Origin: CADEDH01 sp965216205
GTDB taxonomy: Bacteria > Actinomycetota > Acidimicrobiia > Acidimicrobiales > SZUA-35
Length of the DNA: 64,000 nt
Reading direction: 5' to 3'
NCBI GenBank assembly: GCA_965216205.1
Contig: OZ244139.1
Span: forward strand, 5,766,001 to 5,830,000
The notes under the pieces are model-generated. The model did not search any database, had not been told where the DNA came from, and saw nothing but the letters and a program-made list of their open reading frames with translations. Below are positions 1-8,776 of the stretch, piece after piece; the first letter of the stretch is position 1, and each line of letters begins with the position of its first letter. The translations under genes were made by a program, and so were the position numbers.

Positions 1-1248
1 CACGGCGACGTCGACCGGGAACAGCTCAACGCGATCTCCTCGACCCGGCCGATCGTGGTGTGGCACCGGGGTTACCACTCCTTCATCGTCAACGACGCCT
101 GCTACCGGTGGATGGGGATCGACATGGACGCCGCCCATCGTCACCCGCAGGTCGACGTTGACCGCGGTGCGTTCTTCGAGACCGGCCTCGGCTTCGGCTA
201 CCGCTACCTCAACCCGTTCATCCTCGGCACCGAACGGTTCCGGGCCGGCCTCGACCGGATGCGGCAGGTGATCCACCACGGTGGGCAGACCACGATCGGC
301 GACGCCGCGTTCGGCATGTACGGCTTCGAGCAGGAGTGGGACCACCTCACCGCGGTGATGGAGCGACCCGACACGCCGTTCCGGATGCAGCTCCTGCCGT
401 TCGCCATGGGTCCGCAGGGCGACGAGCGGAGCGACGCCGAGATGGTGGCGCGGTTCCTCGCGCTGCCCGAGCGGAACACCCACCGGCTCCGGTTCAGCGA
501 CCACGTGAAGATGTTCGCCGACGGTGGCTTCTTCGCCGAGCTGTTCCAACTCGGCTTCCCCGGCCACCTCGACGGGCGCCACGGGGAGTGGATGACCCCA
601 CCCGAGCGGTTCGAGGAGATCGCCCGGGCGCTGTGGAACGCCGGCTTGAAGATCCACGTGCACTGCTCCGGCGACAACGGCGTCGCCCTCACACTCCGCA
701 CCCTGGAGCGACTGCAGTGGGAGCGACCCCGGTTCGACCACCGGTTCACCTTCGAGCACTTCGGCGTGTCGCGGCCCCAGCAGGTCGACAAGCTCGCCGC
801 GCTGGGGGCCCAGGCGTCGGTGCAGGTGTACTACGTGCACGAGCTGTCCCGGGCGTTCGCCGAGCACACCCTCGGTCACGAGCGGGCGTCGCAGATGTCG
901 CGGGTCGGGTCGTTGGAGCGGGCCGGGGTGCGCTTCGCCGTCCACTCCGACTTCACCATGGCCCCCGCCCGCCCCCTCAACAACGCCTGGGTGGCGGCCA
1001 ACCGGATCAACCTCGACGGGGAGGTGATGGCTCCGAACGAGCGGGCGTCGCTCGACGCCGCGGTCAAGGCGATCACGATCAACGCCGCCTACATGCTCGG
1101 CCTCGAAGACGAGGTCGGTTCGCTCCGGGCGGGCAAGACGGCCGACTTCACGATCCTCGGCGCCGACCCCTACGACGTCGGCGTCGAGGCCCTGCGCGAC
1201 ATTCCGATCTGGGGCACCGTCTTCGAAGGCACCAAGTTCCCGATCTGA
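1..1248 (+). CDS. Amidohydrolase family protein (YtcJ-like), 5' end missing
   Basis: The frame is open from base 1, so the gene begins before the window; about 415 C-terminal residues are visible and a GTG at 55 is only an internal codon. The protein matches the Amidohydro_3/YtcJ type of metal-dependent hydrolase. Visible landmarks are IHVHCSGDNG (metal-binding His pair of the barrel), FEHFG, and VHSDFTM with the late catalytic Asp. The closing segment LRAGKTADFTILGADP is the usual C-terminal small beta domain. Family members hydrolyse C-N bonds of varied substrates in the cytoplasm; the substrate cannot be named from sequence. A tandem repeat array begins 5 bases after the stop. Confidence 0.85.
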   Translation, partial: HGDVDREQLNAISSTRPIVVWHRGYHSFIVNDACYRWMGIDMDAAHRHPQVDVDRGAFFETGLGFGYRYLNPFILGTERFRAGLDRMRQVIHHGGQTTIGDAAFGMYGFEQEWDHLTAVMERPDTPFRMQLLPFAMGPQGDERSDAEMVARFLALPERNTHRLRFSDHVKMFADGGFFAELFQLGFPGHLDGRHGEWMTPPERFEEIARALWNAGLKIHVHCSGDNGVALTLRTLERLQWERPRFDHRFTFEHFGVSRPQQVDKLAALGAQASVQVYYVHELSRAFAEHTLGHERASQMSRVGSLERAGVRFAVHSDFTMAPARPLNNAWVAANRINLDGEVMAPNERASLDAAVKAITINAAYMLGLEDEVGSLRAGKTADFTILGADPYDVGVEALRDIPIWGTVFEGTKFPI

Positions 1249-1252
1249 GCGC

Positions 1253-1370
1253 AGGGTGACGTGATGACAGGGTGACGTGATGACAGGGTGACGTGATGAC
1301 AGGGTGACGTGATGACAGGGTGACGTGATGACAGGGTGACGTCATGACAGGGTGTTGGTGACAGGGTGTC
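1253..1370. repeat. Tandem array of a 16-bp unit in front of the CobW gene
   Basis: Five perfect copies of AGGGTGACGTGATGAC run from 1253 to 1332. A sixth copy (1333-1348) has one change, giving TGACGTCA, which is fully palindromic. A shortened 14-bp copy and a partial copy follow up to 1370. The array fills the whole gap between the amidohydrolase and the CobW gene and overlaps the first possible CobW start. The regular, nearly perfect copies suggest recent expansion (a VNTR). No known operator is recognised in it. Confidence 0.95.
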
Positions 1371-2340
1371 CGTAGATCCGGGGGGTGTGCCGGTCACCGT
1401 CATCGGGGGGTACCTGGGGGCGGGGAAGACCACGCTGCTCAACCGGCTCCTCGCCGGCGACCACGGTCGGCGACTCGCCGTGCTCGTCAACGACTTCGGC
1501 TCGGTCAACATCGACGCCGAGCTGATCGCCAGCCACGACGGCGACACCCTCACCCTCGAGAACGGCTGCATCTGTTGCTCGATCGCCGACGCCCTCGGCG
1601 ACGCACTCGATCGGGTCCTCGCCACCGACCCGGCGCCCGACCAGATCGTGGTGGAGGCGAGCGGCGTGGCCGACCCGGCCAAGATCGCCCACTATGGGCG
1701 AGGCTGGCCGGGTTGCCGCCTCGACGCGGTCGTGGTCCTGGCCGACACCGAAGCGATCCGCGGCCAAGCCAGCGACGAGTTCGTCGGCGATCTGGTGATC
1801 CGCCAGGTCCAGGCCGCCGACGTGGTGGTCCTCACCAAGACCGATCTGGTGAGCACCGAGACGGTCGATGGGGTACGAGCCTGGGTCATCGATCGCACCA
1901 CGCCGTCCGGCGCCAGCCCGACGGTCCTCGGCGCGGCGCACGGCCAACTCGACCCTGCTCTGCTCCTCGATCCGGACATCGGCGATCCCGACCCCGGCCC
2001 TGCCGCGCCGGGGCCGCCTCCCGAGGACGAGGCCGAGGACGAGATCGAGATCGATGGGGCAAACCGGTTCGTGGCGCACACCGTCGAGATCAATGCCCCC
2101 CTTCCCCATGCCACGATCTCGGCTGCGCTCGACCGGTGGCCGGAGGAGATCCTGCGGGTGAAGGGGATCGTCGAGATCGAGGGGATCGGCCCGGCCGTCG
2201 TCCAACGGGTCGGCCGCCGCTGGTCGATCGAGCCGTGGCCGACCGACCGGCTGCCGCCGGCACGGCGGTGCCTCGTGCTGATCGGCCTGGCCGATGCCGT
2301 CGACCTCGGCGCGCTCGGCCGCTCGCTGCTCGACCAGTAG
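1366..2340 (+). CDS. CobW/COG0523 family GTPase (putative metallochaperone)
   Basis: This 324-residue protein has the COG0523 hallmarks: a P-loop GGYLGAGKTTLLN near residue 15, the metal-binding ENGCICC motif (CxCC) near residue 68, and a TKTD guanine-specificity motif near 155. The C-terminal CobW_C domain includes a strongly acidic stretch around residues 210-230 (EDEAEDEIEIDG). Such GTPases deliver metal ions (Zn, Co or Fe) to client proteins in the cytosol; the metal is unknown here. A GTG at 1387, directly before the P-loop segment, is an alternative start. The 16-bp repeat array directly upstream may disturb or set its promoter. Confidence 0.85.
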   Translation: MSVDPGGVPVTVIGGYLGAGKTTLLNRLLAGDHGRRLAVLVNDFGSVNIDAELIASHDGDTLTLENGCICCSIADALGDALDRVLATDPAPDQIVVEASGVADPAKIAHYGRGWPGCRLDAVVVLADTEAIRGQASDEFVGDLVIRQVQAADVVVLTKTDLVSTETVDGVRAWVIDRTTPSGASPTVLGAAHGQLDPALLLDPDIGDPDPGPAAPGPPPEDEAEDEIEIDGANRFVAHTVEINAPLPHATISAALDRWPEEILRVKGIVEIEGIGPAVVQRVGRRWSIEPWPTDRLPPARRCLVLIGLADAVDLGALGRSLLDQ

Positions 2341-2360
2341 CTCGCGTCGTCGCGGCGGTT

Positions 2361-3230
2361 CTACCTCCTGGGCTGGTCGAGTTGGAGCAGGTGGCTCGTC
2401 ATCGACAGCGAACCCATCGCATAGTGATCGACCGCCGGCACGGTGCCGGTGCCGGCCGCCGCTGCGAGCCCGGCGATGTAGTAGAGCGGGATGAGGTGAT
2501 CCGGTGTGGGCGCCGCCATGTCGTAGTGCTCGTGCCCGACGAGCTCGGTGATGTCACCCGGTCGCTCCGACATCAGCGACGTCGCGCACTGGTTGAACGC
2601 AACCGCCCACTCGTCGCCGTGGTCCGGCCGCTGCCAGTCGATCCGACGCAGATTGTGCACGACGTTCCCGCTGGCCACGATCGCAACCCCCCGCTCCCGT
2701 AGCGGCGCCAGGGCGGCCCCGAGGTTCAGGTGGTAGTCGGCGTCCTTGGTGGCGTCGATGGCGAGCTGGAGCACCGGGATGCTGGCGTCGGGGAACATGT
2801 GCACGAGCACCGACCAGGTGCCGTGGTCGAGGCCCCACGAGTCGGCGTCCTGGCCGACCCAAGTGGGCTTGACCACATCGGCGATCTCGGCGGCCAGCTC
2901 CGGGTCGCCCGGCGCCGGGTAGTCGAGGGCGAACAGCTCGTCGGGAAAGCCGTAGAAGTCGTGGATGGTGCGGGGCGCGGCCATGGCGGTGACTGCCGTT
3001 GCGTTGATGTACCAGTGGGCCGAGATGGCCAGCACCGCTCGCGGCCGGGGCATCCGCCCACCGAAATCAGCCCACGCTCGGCTGTACCGGTTCGACTCGA
3101 GCGCGTTCATCGGGCTGCCGTGGCCAACGAACAGGGCCGGCATCAGGCCGGTCGGCTCGCGCTCGGAGCCCGCCGGGTTCGCTGTGCTCGCCGTACTCGA
3201 TGCGGACGATGCTTCGGTCGGTGGGGACAT
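2361..3230 (-). CDS. 4,5-DOPA dioxygenase extradiol-like protein (LigB family)
   Basis: The 289-residue product matches the YgiD/DODA class of extradiol ring-cleavage dioxygenases. The expected metal ligands are visible: FVGHGSP, ISAHWY, NVVHNL and the late DHYAMGS. Family members open catechol-type rings such as L-DOPA; the real substrate in bacteria is often unknown. The ATG at 3230 is preceded by AGGAG and GAAGG, supporting a short Ala/Ser-rich N-terminal extension, although the core starts only at MPALFVGHG near residue 30. The gene diverges from a MarR regulator and a 20-bp palindrome lies between them, so it is probably controlled by that regulator. Confidence 0.88.
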   Translation of the reverse strand: MSPPTEASSASSTASTANPAGSEREPTGLMPALFVGHGSPMNALESNRYSRAWADFGGRMPRPRAVLAISAHWYINATAVTAMAAPRTIHDFYGFPDELFALDYPAPGDPELAAEIADVVKPTWVGQDADSWGLDHGTWSVLVHMFPDASIPVLQLAIDATKDADYHLNLGAALAPLRERGVAIVASGNVVHNLRRIDWQRPDHGDEWAVAFNQCATSLMSERPGDITELVGHEHYDMAAPTPDHLIPLYYIAGLAAAAGTGTVPAVDHYAMGSLSMTSHLLQLDQPRR

Positions 3231-3251
3231 CGGCCTTCGCTCCTGCAGGAT

Positions 3252-3271
3252 AGTTGATGTTTCAACATACT
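3252..3271. promoter_or_regulatory. Palindromic operator between DODA-like gene and marR
   Basis: The sequence has the form AGT-N2-ATGTT-N2-AACAT-N2-ACT, a symmetric 20-bp inverted repeat. It sits 21 bases before the dioxygenase start on one side and 11 bases before the MarR start on the other. Its size and AT-rich arms fit a MarR dimer site, so it probably serves both promoters and autoregulation. This is inferred from position and symmetry only. Confidence 0.75.
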
Positions 3272-3282
3272 AGGATGACTGC

Positions 3283-3759
3283 ATGGGTGACTGTCTGGTG
3301 GTCGAACCGCGCTGGCTCGACGAGGAGGAGATCGACGCCTGGCGCAACCTCTCGCTGATGCAACTCCAGCTCGGTGCCTTCCTCAGCCGGTCGCTGGCCA
3401 ACGACGGCCTGTCGTATCAGGACTACCTCGTCATGGCCGACCTCTCCGATCGGCCCGACGACCAGGCCCGGCTGAACGAGCTCGGCCACCGCCTCGGCTG
3501 GGAGAAGAGCAGGGTCTCGCACCACATCAGCCGAATGCAGAAGCGGGGGCTGGTGGCGAAGACGCGATGCCCGACCGACCGGCGCGGCTGGTTCGTCACC
3601 CTCACCGACCACGGGCGAGCAGCGATCGCCCGCGCCGCACCCGCCCACGTGGACGCGGTCTGTCGCCAGTTCATCGACCTGCTCACGCCCGAGCAGCTCG
3701 ACACGCTCAACACCGTGGCCCAAACCGTCCTCGCCAACCTCCCCGAGGAGGACGGCTGA
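3283..3759 (+). CDS. MarR family transcriptional regulator
   Basis: The 158-residue protein has the MarR winged-helix core: LNELGHRLGWEKSRVSHHISRMQKRGL is the helix-turn-helix region (about residues 68-93), followed by the wing DRRGWFVTLTDHGRAAI. Helices at both ends would form the dimer. MarR proteins usually repress a neighbouring gene until a phenolic or similar ligand binds, which fits the divergent ring-cleavage dioxygenase. The ATG at 3283 lies just after the 3252-3271 palindrome, suggesting a short leader and autoregulation. Confidence 0.9.
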   Translation: MGDCLVVEPRWLDEEEIDAWRNLSLMQLQLGAFLSRSLANDGLSYQDYLVMADLSDRPDDQARLNELGHRLGWEKSRVSHHISRMQKRGLVAKTRCPTDRRGWFVTLTDHGRAAIARAAPAHVDAVCRQFIDLLTPEQLDTLNTVAQTVLANLPEEDG

Positions 3760-3783
3760 GACACGACGACCAGGGGTGACGCG

Positions 3784-4686
3784 TCAGCCCGCGGCCCGCT
3801 TGTAGACGTTCGGCGGGAACGCCGACGCGTCAACGCACAGCGCCGACCACGCGGTCAGGTCGTCGAGGAGGCCGTCGACATCGTCGCCGAGGCGGGTCAC
3901 CAACTGCTCCTGGGCCTTGTCGGTCGCGTCCTCGATCGCGTCGCGCAGGGCTCGCCCGTCGGCGCTGAGCGCGTCGCCGTCGAGCAGGCCATCGGCCCGG
4001 AGCGCATCGCAGGTGGCCTCGATCGCCTCCGGTTCCCAGCCCCGGGTGCCCGAGTACTCGCCGAGCGGGAACCCCACCCACAGCTCGGTCAGCACGCTCA
4101 TCGCGATCGGGTCGAGTCCCTCGGCCACGCAGGCCGCGATGTGGCTGTCGCCCCGATGCTCCCGGATCATCTCCGCGCTCCGCCACAGCACCTCCACCGG
4201 ATCGTCCGACATCGGGATGTCGGTCAGGCCGGCGTAGAGGGGGCGGCCGCTGCGGTCGAGGTCGGCGGCGGCGTCGTGCAACCGGGTGGCGGCGGCGGAC
4301 ACGTCTGCTCCGTCGAGCACCTCGGTGAGGCTGGCGGTGGTCGCGGTCGACCGGGTCGACAGCAGTAGGTCACGGCCACACGCCTCCCGACCCGCCTCGT
4401 ACACGCCCGCGATCAGCGACGGCTCGAACACCGCGAACGACGACACGACGACCGACGGTGCCGGCTCACCCAACGCCGCGGCCCGGCCCCAGGCATAGCC
4501 GGAGAAGAAGTCGAGCCCGTGCTCGGCCAGCGCCTCGTTGGTCTGCCGCGACCACACCGGGTGCATGGCGATCGGCTCGATCGCGTCACGCAGGCGTCGG
4601 GCCACCGACTGGCTGCGGGTGGGTTCGGCCACCGCACCCTCGGGGCTGGCAACGAAGAACGCAGCGACGGCTTCGTCGTAGTGCAT
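3784..4686 (-). CDS. SCO6745-family protein
   Basis: A 300-residue cytosolic protein resembling the actinobacterial SCO6745 family, which has no known function. The family-type N-terminal pattern (ARRLRDAIEPIAMHPVWS, then FFSGYAWGRAAALGEP) is present, and the C-terminal half looks like a winged-helix fold (DALRADGLLDGDALSADGRAL). The ATG at 4686 is chosen because GGAAGGAG lies eight bases before it; a TTG 18 bases further upstream would place that ribosome site inside the gene. It is convergent with marR and 90 bases downstream of the CoA-transferase pair. Confidence 0.75.
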   Translation of the reverse strand: MHYDEAVAAFFVASPEGAVAEPTRSQSVARRLRDAIEPIAMHPVWSRQTNEALAEHGLDFFSGYAWGRAAALGEPAPSVVVSSFAVFEPSLIAGVYEAGREACGRDLLLSTRSTATTASLTEVLDGADVSAAATRLHDAAADLDRSGRPLYAGLTDIPMSDDPVEVLWRSAEMIREHRGDSHIAACVAEGLDPIAMSVLTELWVGFPLGEYSGTRGWEPEAIEATCDALRADGLLDGDALSADGRALRDAIEDATDKAQEQLVTRLGDDVDGLLDDLTAWSALCVDASAFPPNVYKRAAG

Positions 4687-4776
4687 CGGTCTGACTCCTT
4701 CCAACGGGTTGACTCGTGGTTGGTTTTCTACTCGCCCGGCCGACCGATGGCGAGGCCTCGACCGCTCGGGGTCGGG

Positions 4777-5451
4777 TCACTGGTCGGCTGGCGGAACGAT
4801 CCTGTCGATCACCACGCCCGGCACCATCACGTGCTCCGGTGGCAGCCAGCCAACGTCGTACATCTCGAACGCCTCGACCACGACCACGTCGGCGGCGTAC
4901 GCCATCGGGTCGTTGAAGTTCCGCTCGCCGTCGACCCACGCCAGGTTCCCGGTCGGGTCGGCGATCGACGCCGCGATGATCGCCAGATCGGCCCGGAGCG
5001 CGGTCTCGAGCACGCAGCGGGCGCCGTCGATGATCCGGGTCTCGCCGGTCGACCGGAACCGGCCCACCATCCGCTCCTCCACGTAGAAGGCGGGGATGCC
5101 GGCGCCGCCGGCCCGGATCCGCTCGGCCAGGATCCCCTGCGAGCAGAGCTCGGCGCTCGCCGATCCCTCCCGCAACCGCCGCTCCACCGCCGACGCCGCA
5201 CCGACCTGTCCCGGGTACACGGCGAACGTGGTGATCAGCCGCGACACCGCCCCCGCCTCGAACAGCGGCTCCACCGGGGACGACCCGGTGATGATCACCG
5301 TGAGGTCGCGCACCCCGGTCGCCACGAGGGCGTCGATCAGTCGGACCGGGGTGCCGCAATCGCCCCACCCGCCGACCATCACCGTGGCCGAGTCGGCCAC
5401 GCCCTCCAGGCACGCCTCGATCGGGACCCGCTTGTCGATCGCCGCGGTCAT
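4777..5451 (-). CDS. CoA-transferase subunit alpha (3-oxoacid CoA-transferase type)
   Basis: The 224-residue product matches the alpha (A) subunit of family I CoA transferases: the N-terminal VMVGGWGDCGTPVRLIDAL corresponds to the GGFGxxGxP signature, and GNLAW with the following acidic strands matches the CoA-binding lobe. With its partner it would move CoA between acyl groups and a carboxylic acid. It overlaps the beta subunit gene by four bases (ATGA), so translation is coupled. The beta gene comes first here, the reverse of the common scoA-scoB order. Confidence 0.85.
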   Translation of the reverse strand: MTAAIDKRVPIEACLEGVADSATVMVGGWGDCGTPVRLIDALVATGVRDLTVIITGSSPVEPLFEAGAVSRLITTFAVYPGQVGAASAVERRLREGSASAELCSQGILAERIRAGGAGIPAFYVEERMVGRFRSTGETRIIDGARCVLETALRADLAIIAASIADPTGNLAWVDGERNFNDPMAYAADVVVVEAFEMYDVGWLPPEHVMVPGVVIDRIVPPADQ

Positions 5452-6098
5452 GGGAGCACGACCTCGGCGGCGGTGGCGGCGAGCACGTCGTCGGGGCTGA
5501 CCCCCGGCGCCAGCCGTTCGGCGACGAACCCATCACCCCTGGGCCGGAACCAGCCCAGCTCGGTCACCACGAGATCGGCAGAACGGGCGGGGCCGATCGG
5601 CAGCGCCGACAACTCGACGAGGCGGGGGCGACCGCGCTTGTCGGTGTGCTCGAGGGTCACGATCACCCGCTTGGCCGCACCGGCGAGCTCGGGGGATCCA
5701 CCCGGGCAGCCGACGCTCATCGACGTCGTCTGGAAGTTGGCGAGCCCACCGGCGGCGTCCACCTCGAACGCCCCGAGGATCGTGGCGTCGAGCCGACCGG
5801 ATCGCACCAGGGCGAACGACCGGGTGTGGTCGCCCATGAACCCGCCGGGACGCATCCGGTAGGTGGTGCCGAAGAAACCGAGCGTGACGCCGTCGTCGGG
5901 ACCGAACCGGTCGGATCCGAACCCCACCACGCCCTGCTCGGCGTGGAACGTGATGCCCCGCTCGTCGGGTGTGTGGTGGGGGACCAGGCCAGGGATGCCG
6001 ATTCCCACGTTCACCAACCAGCCGTCGTCGAGGCACTCGGCGGCCATGGCCGCGATGCGCTCCCGAACCGGCAGCTCCGCGTTCTTGGCGGCTGTCAT
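5448..6098 (-). CDS. CoA-transferase subunit beta
   Basis: A 216-residue beta subunit. GWLVNVGIGIPGLVPHH is the family start signature, and FHAEQGVVGFG carries the catalytic Glu that forms the glutamyl-CoA intermediate (usually written ENG). The ATG at 6098 is chosen because homology begins there; the frame stays open upstream without family similarity. It is the first gene of a two-gene operon whose promoter must lie in the 187-base gap shared with the divergent SHMT-like gene. The substrate is not predictable from sequence. Confidence 0.85.
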   Translation of the reverse strand: MTAAKNAELPVRERIAAMAAECLDDGWLVNVGIGIPGLVPHHTPDERGITFHAEQGVVGFGSDRFGPDDGVTLGFFGTTYRMRPGGFMGDHTRSFALVRSGRLDATILGAFEVDAAGGLANFQTTSMSVGCPGGSPELAGAAKRVIVTLEHTDKRGRPRLVELSALPIGPARSADLVVTELGWFRPRGDGFVAERLAPGVSPDDVLAATAAEVVLP

Positions 6099-6285
6099 CA
6101 GCGCTCGGCCCTCGTCGACTCCGATCGCACCTGGTGTCCCCTGCTCCTCGCGTCGGCCTCGACCGAGATCTGAGCACCGCCGAGGCGCCCTCGTCGAGTT
6201 CGCCTGTGCCACCCCGCCCACCCACGGCCCGCACGGGGGCGATGCGGGCCGGCGGTGCGCGGTGGATTGGTGGCACGATGTCGTG

Positions 6286-7626
6286 ATGTCGAAGTCACGG
6301 GCCGACCGCTCGGTGGTGGGGCGCACCTGGCTGAGTCCACCCGCGGTGACCCGCGAGCGGGAGATCCTCACCGATCTCGACCTCAGGGATCTGGAGACGC
6401 TCGATCGGCGGCTCCATCAGCTCGTCGACCGCAACGCCCACATCCACGACCGCGACTGCATCAACCTCAATCCAGCTTCGAACGTGATGAACCCGCGGGC
6501 CGAGGCGCTGCTGGCCTCGGGGCTGGGGACCCGGGCATCGCTCGGTCACCCGGGCGACAAGTACGAGATGGGCCTCGAGGCGATCGAGGAGATCGAGGTG
6601 TTGACCGCGGCGATCGCGAGGGAGGTGTTCGACGCCGCCCACGTCGAGTTCCGCGTCGCCTCGGGAGCGATGGCGAACCTGTACGCGTTCATCGCCACCT
6701 GCTCGCCGGGCGATTCGATCATCGCCCCGTCGCCGGCCATCGGGGGTCACGTCACCCACCACCGCGCTGGGGCCGCCGGCCTCTACGGGCTCGACGTGCA
6801 CGTCTGCCCGGGCGACGCCGCGTCGTTCACCGTCGACCTCGACGCCCTCGACCAGCTCGCGGCCAACGTCGGCCCGAAGCTGATCACGATCGGCACCAGC
6901 CTCAACCTGGTGCCCCACCCGGTCGCCGAGATCCGGGCGATCGCCGACCGCCACGGCGCCGCCCTCCTCTTCGACGCCGCCCACGCCTGCGGGATGATCG
7001 CCGGTGGGGCGTGGCCCAACCCGCTCGACGAGGGCGCCCACCTGATGACGATGAGCACCTACAAGAGCCTCGGCGGGCCCGCCGGTGGTCTCGTGCTCAC
7101 CAACGAACCAGAGCTGGCCGAGCGGCTCGACGCCATCGCCTACCCGGGGCTCACCGCCAACTTCGACGTGGCCAAGACAGCGGCGCTGGCCGTGTCGCTG
7201 CTCGACTGGCTCGACCACGGGCCCGGGTACGCCCAGGCCATGATCGCCAACGCCGCCGCCCTCGCCGCCGAGCTCCAACGACACGACCTCCCCGTGTTCG
7301 AGACCAGCGACGGGCCCACCCGCTCACACCAGCTCGCGGTCGACGCCACCCGATGGGGCGGCGGGCACGCCGCCGCACAGCATCTGCGCGCCGGCAACCT
7401 GCTGACGTCCGCGATCGGACTCCCCGATCGAGCCGACGGCGTCGGCGTGCGGTTGGGCACCCCCGAGATCACCCGCCTCGGTATGCAGCCCGACCACATG
7501 GCGGAGCTGGGCGAGCTGATCGCCGCCAACCTGACCGGCGCTCGACCTCAGCCCGACATCGCCGCCGAAACCAGCGCTCTGCGTCAGCGCTTCCCCACCC
7601 TCCACCACATCCGTCACGGCACCTGA
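6286..7626 (+). CDS. Serine hydroxymethyltransferase-like PLP enzyme
   Basis: The 446-residue protein is an SHMT relative. GGHVTHH matches the SHMT GGHLTHG segment, LLFDAAHACGMIAGG matches the cofactor-Asp strand, and STYKSLGGPAGG holds the PLP lysine (TTHKTLRGPRGG in true SHMT). The core is diverged enough that a paralogue acting on another hydroxy- or alpha-substituted amino acid is likelier than housekeeping GlyA. ATG 6286 is the first start giving homology. A PhyH-family dioxygenase begins 17 bases after its stop, so the two are probably co-transcribed and act on the same small molecule. Confidence 0.8.
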   Translation: MSKSRADRSVVGRTWLSPPAVTREREILTDLDLRDLETLDRRLHQLVDRNAHIHDRDCINLNPASNVMNPRAEALLASGLGTRASLGHPGDKYEMGLEAIEEIEVLTAAIAREVFDAAHVEFRVASGAMANLYAFIATCSPGDSIIAPSPAIGGHVTHHRAGAAGLYGLDVHVCPGDAASFTVDLDALDQLAANVGPKLITIGTSLNLVPHPVAEIRAIADRHGAALLFDAAHACGMIAGGAWPNPLDEGAHLMTMSTYKSLGGPAGGLVLTNEPELAERLDAIAYPGLTANFDVAKTAALAVSLLDWLDHGPGYAQAMIANAAALAAELQRHDLPVFETSDGPTRSHQLAVDATRWGGGHAAAQHLRAGNLLTSAIGLPDRADGVGVRLGTPEITRLGMQPDHMAELGELIAANLTGARPQPDIAAETSALRQRFPTLHHIRHGT

Positions 7627-7642
7627 GCCCGAGGAGCATCCC

Positions 7643-8446
7643 GTGCAGGACACGCTCGACCATCTGACCCCACCGCCAGCCGCAGCCGCGACTCTCACCC
7701 CCGAGCAGCTCGCAACCTATGAGCGAGACGGTGTCGTCGTGCTGCCGGAGCGGTTCAGCGGCGCCGAGGTGGCGGCGTTGAACGCCGCCCTCGACAGCCT
7801 GCTCGACGACGACGTTGCGGCGAACATCCGGGAGCGGTCGAGCGGCGTTGTCCGCACCGCCATGGGGCTCCACCTCCGGCACGAGCTGTTCGCCCAGCTC
7901 GTCGACGACCCCCGACTACTGGTGCCGGCCGCCCAGATCCTCGGCGACGTGCCGGTGTACGCCCAGCAGGTCAAGGTCAACGTCAAGGCCGCCTTCACCG
8001 GCGAGCAGTGGCAGTGGCACTACGACTTCGCCACCCACCACCACGAGGACGGTGTGCCCGAGCCGCTCGCCCTCAATCTGCACGTGTTCCTCGACGACGT
8101 GACCGAGTTCAACGGGCCGCTCATGTTCGTGCGCGGCTCACATGCGGGCGGTCCGGCCGCGACTGCGCTCGACACGGTCTCGACGAGCTACGACCTCTGG
8201 ACCGTCGGTCCCGAGGTCGTCGGCCCGCTGGCGGAGGCGGGCGGGCTCGTCAGCCCCAAGGGACCCGCGGGCACCATGCTCGTCTTCGGCGACGCCATCG
8301 TGCACGCGTCACCGCCCAACATGTCGCCGTGGCCCCGCCGTATCTTCTCTCTGATCGTCAACCCGGTGACGAACCGTCAGCGCACGCTCGGTCGGGCCGA
8401 CCACTTCCACCACCGTGAGTTCACCCCGCTCCCGGCCCATCGGTAG
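7643..8446 (+). CDS. Phytanoyl-CoA dioxygenase (PhyH) family, ectoine-hydroxylase-like
   Basis: A 267-residue Fe(II)/2-oxoglutarate oxygenase. QWHYDF gives the first His and Asp iron ligands, FNGPLMFVRGSH is the conserved strand seen in EctD-type enzymes, and AIVHASPPN gives the distal His. The segment HHHEDGVPEPLALNLHVFL also resembles amino-acid and ectoine hydroxylases more than true phytanoyl-CoA hydroxylase. The start is GTG at 7643, 16 bases after the SHMT-like gene with GAGGAG in between, so the pair is translationally close and probably one operon. Substrate unknown; a free amino acid is a reasonable guess from the partner. Confidence 0.82.
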   Translation: MQDTLDHLTPPPAAAATLTPEQLATYERDGVVVLPERFSGAEVAALNAALDSLLDDDVAANIRERSSGVVRTAMGLHLRHELFAQLVDDPRLLVPAAQILGDVPVYAQQVKVNVKAAFTGEQWQWHYDFATHHHEDGVPEPLALNLHVFLDDVTEFNGPLMFVRGSHAGGPAATALDTVSTSYDLWTVGPEVVGPLAEAGGLVSPKGPAGTMLVFGDAIVHASPPNMSPWPRRIFSLIVNPVTNRQRTLGRADHFHHREFTPLPAHR

Positions 8447-8455
8447 CGGCGTCGG

Positions 8456-8776
8456 TCAGGTGGATCGACGGACGAGGCGGACCAGCGCTCCGAAGTTCAG
8501 CGCCCATCCGACCCCCCACAGCTTCCCCGACAGGACCGCGCCGTCCGGATTCCAGTAGGTCTCCTTGAGGCGTGCCGGTGTCGGCTTGCGGAAGTCGTAG
8601 GGGATGATGTCGGCGACCTTGCCGTGCCAGGTCCGCTCCCCGTCGGGCTTCCGAAGCTCCGTGACGATCGCGATCGTGGTGATGATTCCCAGCGCGAGCT
8701 GCCAGATCCCACGGATGGCGGACCGTCGCGCCCCCTTCGATCCCCGCTGCATCGCCATGCACCCGATGCTACCCAT
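8456..8776 (-). CDS. DUF5808-like small membrane protein
   Basis: The 106-residue protein has one hydrophobic segment (IWQLALGIITTIAIV, residues about 24-38), followed by IPYDFRKPT and a C-terminal YWNPDG...LWGVGWALNFG block. That last block resembles the DUF5808 pattern. Function unknown. Alternative start at the second or third Met (about residue 7 or 9). It is convergent with the PhyH gene and divergent from the aldo/keto reductase. Confidence 0.7.
   Translation of the reverse strand: MGSIGCMAMQRGSKGARRSAIRGIWQLALGIITTIAIVTELRKPDGERTWHGKVADIIPYDFRKPTPARLKETYWNPDGAVLSGKLWGVGWALNFGALVRLVRRST

Noticed and set aside
1253..1370. Zinc-uptake regulator (Zur) operator at the CobW gene
   Set aside because: The 16-bp unit is GC-rich and tandem, unlike the AT-rich palindromic Zur box.
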